NCBI GenBank assembly: GCA_017411605.1
Contig: JAFQPR010000052.1
Location: forward strand, 1 to 59,853
Reading direction: 5' to 3'
DNA: 59,853 bases
Source of the DNA: Clostridia bacterium
GTDB taxonomy: Bacteria > Bacillota > Clostridia > Oscillospirales > CAG-272
The notes under the pieces are model-generated. The model ran no database searches. It saw only the letters and a list, made by a program, of their open reading frames with translations, and was not told the DNA's origin. Position 1 is the stretch's first letter. Every line of letters starts with the position of its first letter. The position numbers and the translations under genes were made by a program. Below are positions 55,794 to 59,853 of the stretch, in pieces.

Positions 55794-57894
55794 AAAAATT
55801 ATACATCGGATTAATAGAGAAACGCTTCTCGATATTCCATTTTTTAAGAAGACTTTCCTCGGTTTCGACAAGTGCTTTGTAATAAACTCGCAATTCGTCG
55901 ATGCCGAAAAGAGCCGTACCGCCATCTGTCCAAACCTCTTCAAAGAGAATGGAATTGTAACGGTCACGAAGGTCGACCATGTCCCGGCGCACACCGTGAC
56001 GGCTCACTATTTCTTCGAGAACATCTATGGAAAGGCATAAATATTTTTTATGATCCGTTTGCAACTTTGAGTTCTTGCTTATCTTCCAATCGTAAAAACA
56101 ACTTGACGCTTTTATATTGTACGCCCTGTAAAGAATTCGCAGATTTGCCGTTGTTTCGTTTCCCGATAGCTTGATTTCGTTTAGCAGCTCAATAGCCCGC
56201 GAGCTTAATTGCTGCATCTCGTTTACTGCGGCGACGGCATCTCTTTGTATCAACGGACTGTTGCAAAGAGGTGCGGTTTTATCTATAACAACCTCAATGC
56301 TGTATTCTTCATCTTTTGTCAGAATTGCTTTTGCTATGCATATCTCTGCGGTGATCGCTTTTATCTCGTTCGTTTTATCCGGTATCTTTTCGAGTAAGAT
56401 CAGCGCGTTCCGAAGGGAATTTGCTGAAGCTCTGCGAGCCTGATAATCTGAATTTTCCATAAACATTGAGCCTTGGTAAAGTAAGCTTTTTGCCAAGGCA
56501 ACGATTGTTTCTGCGGATGGGTAAGACTCGTATAAAAATTCAGCGAAAAGCGGAAGATTTCCTTCGAGGTCTGCAACTGTTTTTGTAAGATAATTGCTCG
56601 ATGAAGATTCGTCACCGCATACATCTTGTGAGGTAAATAGAAAATCTTTATCAAGCGAGTCGTAAAGATAATGATCGCCGAGAAGCTCGCTTTGATAATC
56701 AATAAGCTCGAGCGACGAATAAATAAGTTCAAGACCGTGCGCTTTTCTTTGATAGCTGTAGCGAGCGGTGTATCTCAAATCGTAAAGCTTTCGGATATAT
56801 CTCAGCTTCCAACGAATAGCCTCTTTATAATCCGCCTCGACACAGTCGCCGAATCGATAGATCTGATAGAGCTTGTTCATTGCCTTGTGATTTCCCGCAT
56901 TTGCCGATCTGAGAATCATCTCGAAACCAAGCTTGGCGTCGTGCGGGGCGTTAACACCCATAAAATAAGCGAGCCCGATAAAATAATCTTTTTCGTCCTT
57001 TGTCAGTTTCGACTCTTTGGTATGATTTTTGATCTCGCTCCCTAAAACGTCAACAATTGTTTGCTTATCTGCTATATTTATACAAGTATCCAGCTTGTCT
57101 AGCACGTCTGAAAGCCGGTTTTTATCTGTGGGAATTAATTCTATAGGAATAACTCTTTTGCCGTAGCCCAATGCTTTTGGATATTCCTTTTTTTCTACGT
57201 AGTTCGGCTTGTTCAATACGTTTGGAGTAACTGCGAGTGCCATAAAGTCACAATCCTTTATGGCGGCAAGTATTTCGCTGTTGAATTTTTCACCGGAGGT
57301 CAGATAATCGTCGAACCAGATGCCGACGTTTTTGAAAGCGCCGTGTATTAATTGGATAAGCTTCTTTGCGTGTTTGCGGTCGCGCTTTCTGTAGCTTAAA
57401 AATATCTTTGCATCGAAGGATTTTGTAATTTGTTTTTTTAGCTTTTTATCCGCGAAAATGAGAGTGATAAAGCGTTCTATCTTTTCTTCAAAATTTTCGT
57501 CGTTCTTTTTGATAACGTGAAGCTTTCCGCAGATATCATTAAACCTGTCTGTAAGGTCTTCTTTTTCTAAGAGAATGAGTGTGGGTACGTGGTGTTCTTT
57601 TGCGTATTTCAGATCTACGTTAAGCGCTCTGTTGTTTTTGTCGAGAAATTTTTCGGTTACGGGTAAGATGAAAAGTCGCATATCGGAAATAGTCTCGTTG
57701 AAAGCGGTTTTAGAAATATTTTCTTCCGCGTTTTCATCGTAGTACCAAAGCGCAAGGTCTGGATTGATTTTGAAAATGAGCTTTGATATGCTGGCGGTAT
57801 ACTCATCAAGCTCGGACCCGTGTGCGCAAAGATACACCTTATGCTTTCCGTTAGGGGAAGAATTATTAAAAGTGAAACAACCAAACTTACCCAT
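55786..57894 (-). CDS. Double-TIR protein with Sel1-like repeats
   Basis: Residues ~17-145 form a first TIR-like domain that appears degenerate: where the catalytic Glu should be it has VDLKYAKEHHVPTL (Asp94). Residues ~160-290 are a second TIR (AKIFLSYRKRDRKHAKKL, GIWFDDYLTSGEKFNSEIL, NYVEKKEYPKALGYGKRVIP) with Glu237 at the expected place. Residues ~305-375 resemble Sel1 repeats (YFIGLAYFMGVNAPHDAKLGFEM), and the rest is helical. 702 residues, no signal peptide. A strong promoter and GGAG precede it. Antiphage NAD-depleting or scaffold function is possible; neither is shown. Confidence 0.82.
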   Translation of the reverse strand: MGKFGCFTFNNSSPNGKHKVYLCAHGSELDEYTASISKLIFKINPDLALWYYDENAEENISKTAFNETISDMRLFILPVTEKFLDKNNRALNVDLKYAKEHHVPTLILLEKEDLTDRFNDICGKLHVIKKNDENFEEKIERFITLIFADKKLKKQITKSFDAKIFLSYRKRDRKHAKKLIQLIHGAFKNVGIWFDDYLTSGEKFNSEILAAIKDCDFMALAVTPNVLNKPNYVEKKEYPKALGYGKRVIPIELIPTDKNRLSDVLDKLDTCINIADKQTIVDVLGSEIKNHTKESKLTKDEKDYFIGLAYFMGVNAPHDAKLGFEMILRSANAGNHKAMNKLYQIYRFGDCVEADYKEAIRWKLRYIRKLYDLRYTARYSYQRKAHGLELIYSSLELIDYQSELLGDHYLYDSLDKDFLFTSQDVCGDESSSSNYLTKTVADLEGNLPLFAEFLYESYPSAETIVALAKSLLYQGSMFMENSDYQARRASANSLRNALILLEKIPDKTNEIKAITAEICIAKAILTKDEEYSIEVVIDKTAPLCNSPLIQRDAVAAVNEMQQLSSRAIELLNEIKLSGNETTANLRILYRAYNIKASSCFYDWKISKNSKLQTDHKKYLCLSIDVLEEIVSRHGVRRDMVDLRDRYNSILFEEVWTDGGTALFGIDELRVYYKALVETEESLLKKWNIEKRFSINPMYNFLV

Positions 57895-57927
57895 ATACGT
57901 ACTCCTTTTTTAAATAATTACGTAATA

Positions 57928-57955
57928 AGTATAGCATATTATTTGGAATAATCAA
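57928..57955 (-). promoter_or_regulatory. Promoter of the double-TIR gene
   Basis: On - TTGATT (57950-57955) and TATACT (57928-57933) are 16 bp apart, ending about 33 bp before the start codon. Confidence 0.68.
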
Positions 57956-58032
57956 GATTTTAAGAGTAAATTATAATTCTGTGTAAAAATGGGCTTTCGT
58001 CTTTAGGCGTAACCGAATAAAAAAGGTAGAGA

Positions 58033-58064
58033 TATTGTTTTCACAGTACCTCTGCCGTACTTTT
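58033..58064 (-). terminator. Probable terminator after the small membrane gene
   Basis: On - GGCAGAG pairs with CTCTACC (one mismatch) around a long loop, followed by TTTTTTATT. It lies just after the 147-residue membrane protein gene. Confidence 0.55.
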
Positions 58065-58081
58065 TATGAAATTAATCCGCA

Positions 58082-58525
58082 TTAAACAATTGAGATGAGC
58101 GCGCGGATCCCCATAACGAACACAGCTATGGTAAGTCCGAGATAAAGAAAGACTGTGAAAATTTCAAGGAATATATGCTCTGCCATTTCTTCTTTGAATA
58201 TCTCTTTGCCCTCCTTGCTTTCCATAAGAACGGGGGATGTTTCATATTCCTTCCAATAGTAATACTTTTTTGACCATCCTTTTGCTATGGTATATATCAT
58301 AAAAACGGTGAGCACAAGTGAAACAAAGCCGAGGGCAACGTATGTCCATCCGTAGATGAGGCTGTTATTACGGTTCAAGCCGCCTATGATTATACATGCG
58401 ATCAAAATTATGGAATAGATGATGGAGACGGTACGGAAGATGATATATTTCTTTTTTGCTTCGCGTTTCGCCCGTTTTGCCGCGGGATTCTCAAAATTCG
58501 GAGTGTTTACTCTGTAACGTGCCAT
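58082..58525 (-). CDS. Three-helix membrane protein of unknown function
   Basis: The 147-residue protein has a basic N-terminus (AAKRAKREAKKKY) and hydrophobic helices near residues 27-50, 57-83 and 117-145, with a charged segment between the last two. I recognise no family. It lies 187 bp upstream (transcription sense) of the double-TIR gene and 65 bp after the GH43 gene on the same strand, so it may be read with either. A terminator seems to separate it from the TIR gene. Confidence 0.7.
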   Translation of the reverse strand: MARYRVNTPNFENPAAKRAKREAKKKYIIFRTVSIIYSIILIACIIIGGLNRNNSLIYGWTYVALGFVSLVLTVFMIYTIAKGWSKKYYYWKEYETSPVLMESKEGKEIFKEEMAEHIFLEIFTVFLYLGLTIAVFVMGIRALISIV

Positions 58526-58590
58526 ACTTTTGCCTTTTTTTAAAAATTATAGTACATACTGATTTGTTTTTTAAAAAAAGAAGAAACAAA

Positions 58591-59466
58591 TCAAGTCATA
58601 GTTACCGTTTGAAGCTCTCCGTTGCGTATAGGAAGCTCATCTATGCATAATCTGCGATGATGGCGATTTGTGTCTCCTATCGCGCGTCTATGATATGCAA
58701 CGTACCACTTTCCACGATAGCAAAAAGCACTGTTGTGACCGGGGCCATTAGCAATTTCATCCGCTTCGAGTATATCTCTGTAGTAAACGAAGTTACCGAA
58801 CGGTGTGTCTGAAACAGCTGCCTTAACGCGGTAAGTGCTGTTTGTCCAAGAACCCGAAGAATACATAAGATGATATTTGCCGTTTATCTTCATAACGAAG
58901 GGAGCTTCAACGTAATTTTCGGGCGTAAGCTCTTTTGCAACGCCACCGAAGCTTGGTTCGGGCATAGGCATAAATCCGTTCATATCGTCGTTCATTTTGC
59001 ATACCATAAGATGTCCCCATCCGCCGTAATACAGATAAACGCTTCCGTCATCATCTAAGAACAGATGCGCGTCGATTGGCTGTGCATTGTTGTAAATGGA
59101 ATTCAGTAGAGGCCTTCCGTCTTCAAACACGTTTTTGAACGGTCCTGTCGGAGAAGAGCTTTCGCCGATATAAAGTCCGCCGATCTCATCCTCGGAGTGA
59201 ATATCATTTGCCGCGAATATGATATAGTATTTTCCGTTTTTGTCGATAACCGTAGGCGCCCACACCGCTTTTTCAACACCCTTGTAGGTAGCTATATCGA
59301 GAATGCCGTAATAGGTCGTGAAGTTTTCAAGATCGCTCGTTGTTACGAGATCAAGATTGAGCTGATCCTCATACTCTCTCGAGCGTGTAACATATATATA
59401 AACCGTGTCACCGTAAACGCGTGATTCAGGGTCTGCGTACCAGTTTTCGGAAATTGGATTTTTCAT
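58591..59466 (-). CDS. Second GH43-family glycosidase
   Basis: The 291-residue protein has the GH43 catalytic triad: Asp in WYADPE near the N-terminus, Asp in NAQPIDAHLFLDDDG, and the acid Glu in YVEAPFVMKINGKYHLMYS. Such enzymes act as arabinofuranosidases or xylosidases. It differs from the GH43 in the arabinose operon, so the two likely cover different links. No signal peptide. AGAGG precedes the ATG. It has its own promoter. Confidence 0.93.
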   Translation of the reverse strand: MKNPISENWYADPESRVYGDTVYIYVTRSREYEDQLNLDLVTTSDLENFTTYYGILDIATYKGVEKAVWAPTVIDKNGKYYIIFAANDIHSEDEIGGLYIGESSSPTGPFKNVFEDGRPLLNSIYNNAQPIDAHLFLDDDGSVYLYYGGWGHLMVCKMNDDMNGFMPMPEPSFGGVAKELTPENYVEAPFVMKINGKYHLMYSSGSWTNSTYRVKAAVSDTPFGNFVYYRDILEADEIANGPGHNSAFCYRGKWYVAYHRRAIGDTNRHHRRLCIDELPIRNGELQTVTMT

Positions 59467-59502
59467 AATTACCTCTTTTTATTAAATTGTTTTGTATATA
59501 TA

Positions 59503-59531
59503 ATTTTAGCATATTCATTTCAAAAGCGCAA
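59503..59531 (-). promoter_or_regulatory. Promoter of the second GH43 gene
   Basis: On - TTGCGC (59526-59531) and TAAAAT (59503-59508) are 17 bp apart, with a TG extension before the -10, about 40 bp before the gene. Confidence 0.65.
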
Positions 59532-59685
59532 GAGTAATAGTATACTAAGTTCGAGAAATTCTTTGCTTGCTGCTGTGCCGATACAATAGATGTTAATTTG
59601 TATTATATTTTTAATTTTGTTATGCGTTTTTCAATGAATTCTCAAAATTTTGTATTAGAAATAACGATATTATATTAAATACAGA

Positions 59686-59714
59686 TTGTAATAATTATTG
59701 TTATATGATATAAT
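59686..59714 (+). promoter_or_regulatory. Promoter of the terminal small RNA
   Basis: TTGTAA (59686-59691) and TATAAT (59709-59714) are exactly 17 bp apart, directly before the structured RNA. Confidence 0.75.
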
Positions 59715-59717
59715 AAT

Positions 59718-59853
59718 GGTTATAGTAAGTCGAAATAGCATGATTTCACGCTATTTCGACACAATATCTATGATATTGTGCCAAATTTTTTATAAAAATT
59801 TGGACTAACCCATTGCAATGATATAGATACAAAAAGCCACTTGGGGCTTTTTG
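59718..59853 (+). ncRNA. Putative structured small RNA, family unknown
   Basis: Three hairpins follow each other: 59729-59739 with 59750-59760 (11 bp), 59761-59768 with 59772-59779 (8 bp), and 59781-59790 with 59794-59803 (10 bp). A closing stem GGTTA..GT (59718-59726) with ACTAACC (59804-59810) makes a four-way junction. A terminator stem (59830-59838 with 59845-59853) ends it. ATAGATA near 59823 could also pair with the second hairpin's loop region. No ORF fits. I match it to no known family. Confidence 0.65.
59830..59853 (+). terminator. Terminator of the small RNA
   Basis: CAAAAAGCC pairs with GGCTTTTTG over 9 bp around a six-base loop. The window ends here, so any further T run is not seen. 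Confidence 0.8.

Larger units (their letters stand above)
59467..59853. other. Intergenic region with GH43 promoter and a small-RNA gene
   Basis: The left part holds the GH43 promoter on -; the middle, about 59540-59685, is AT-rich with nothing evident; the right end holds a promoter, branched RNA and terminator on +, listed below. Confidence 0.6.

Noticed and set aside
59583..59593. A copy of the inverted-repeat motif (ACAATAGATGT) near the window end
   Set aside because: It shares 11 bases with the region around the left repeat (45671-45681) but lacks the rest of the 18-bp site, so it may be chance.
59718..59853. The terminal RNA as a Cas9 tracrRNA
   Set aside because: It starts with a self-paired 11-bp hairpin and has no free anti-repeat segment; no repeat or cas gene is in view. 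The idea cannot be excluded beyond the window edge.

Overview
The window looks like a chromosome-origin segment of an anaerobic, spore-forming Clostridia-type Firmicute, probably an uncultured gut or rumen member. The basis is the block dnaA-dnaN-recF-remB-gyrB-gyrA, a spoVAC-spoVAD-spoVAE operon, RNase J, a Spo0J-type ParB, AT-rich sigma-A promoters, and a large plant-glycan gene content. The taxonomic call is inference. No rRNA, tRNA, CRISPR array, insertion sequence or prophage structural gene was seen.

Layout. 1-6.8 kb: parB and a membrane protein on +, then a structured convergent terminator, then on - a phosphopantetheinyl transferase, RNase J with a long Lys-rich head, a small membrane protein, an XRE regulator and a lipoprotein. 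6.7-15.6 kb: gyrA, gyrB, remB, recF, dnaN, oriC and dnaA, all on -, with DnaA boxes and DnaA-trio-like triplets between dnaN and dnaA. 15.8-18.2 kb: the spoVA operon and a DUF2752 protein. 18.3-24 kb: a DUF4190 protein with a Na/phosphate cotransporter behind a palindromic promoter, a VWA lipoprotein and a cation/proton antiporter. 24.1-31.8 kb: two AraC-regulated sugar modules (PocR-AraC regulator, cupin protein and glycosidase; a DHDPS/NanA-family lyase with a sialidase-like protein). 31.9-34 kb: two cyclophilin proteins, one with a doubled domain.

34.1-46.8 kb is the accessory core. It holds a SARM1-like TIR protein with a small SemiSWEET-like membrane protein, a 3263-residue Cys-rich surface protein, and a tyrosine recombinase. 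Between the giant gene and the recombinase is what reads as an invertible promoter: a near-consensus sigma-A promoter flanked by 18-bp inverted repeats (16 of 18 positions match), now pointing away from the giant gene (OFF). The recombinase ends next to the right repeat. I regard this apparent phase-variation switch as the most interesting system in the window.

46.8-59.9 kb: an L-arabinose/arabinoside operon (araA, GH43, GH42, FGGY kinase, araD, HAD phosphatase) divergent from an AraC regulator, then a double-TIR/Sel1 protein lying against the 3' relic of a lost gene, a small membrane protein and a second GH43. The window ends with what looks like a stand-alone small RNA gene (promoter, branched three-hairpin fold, terminator) of unknown family.
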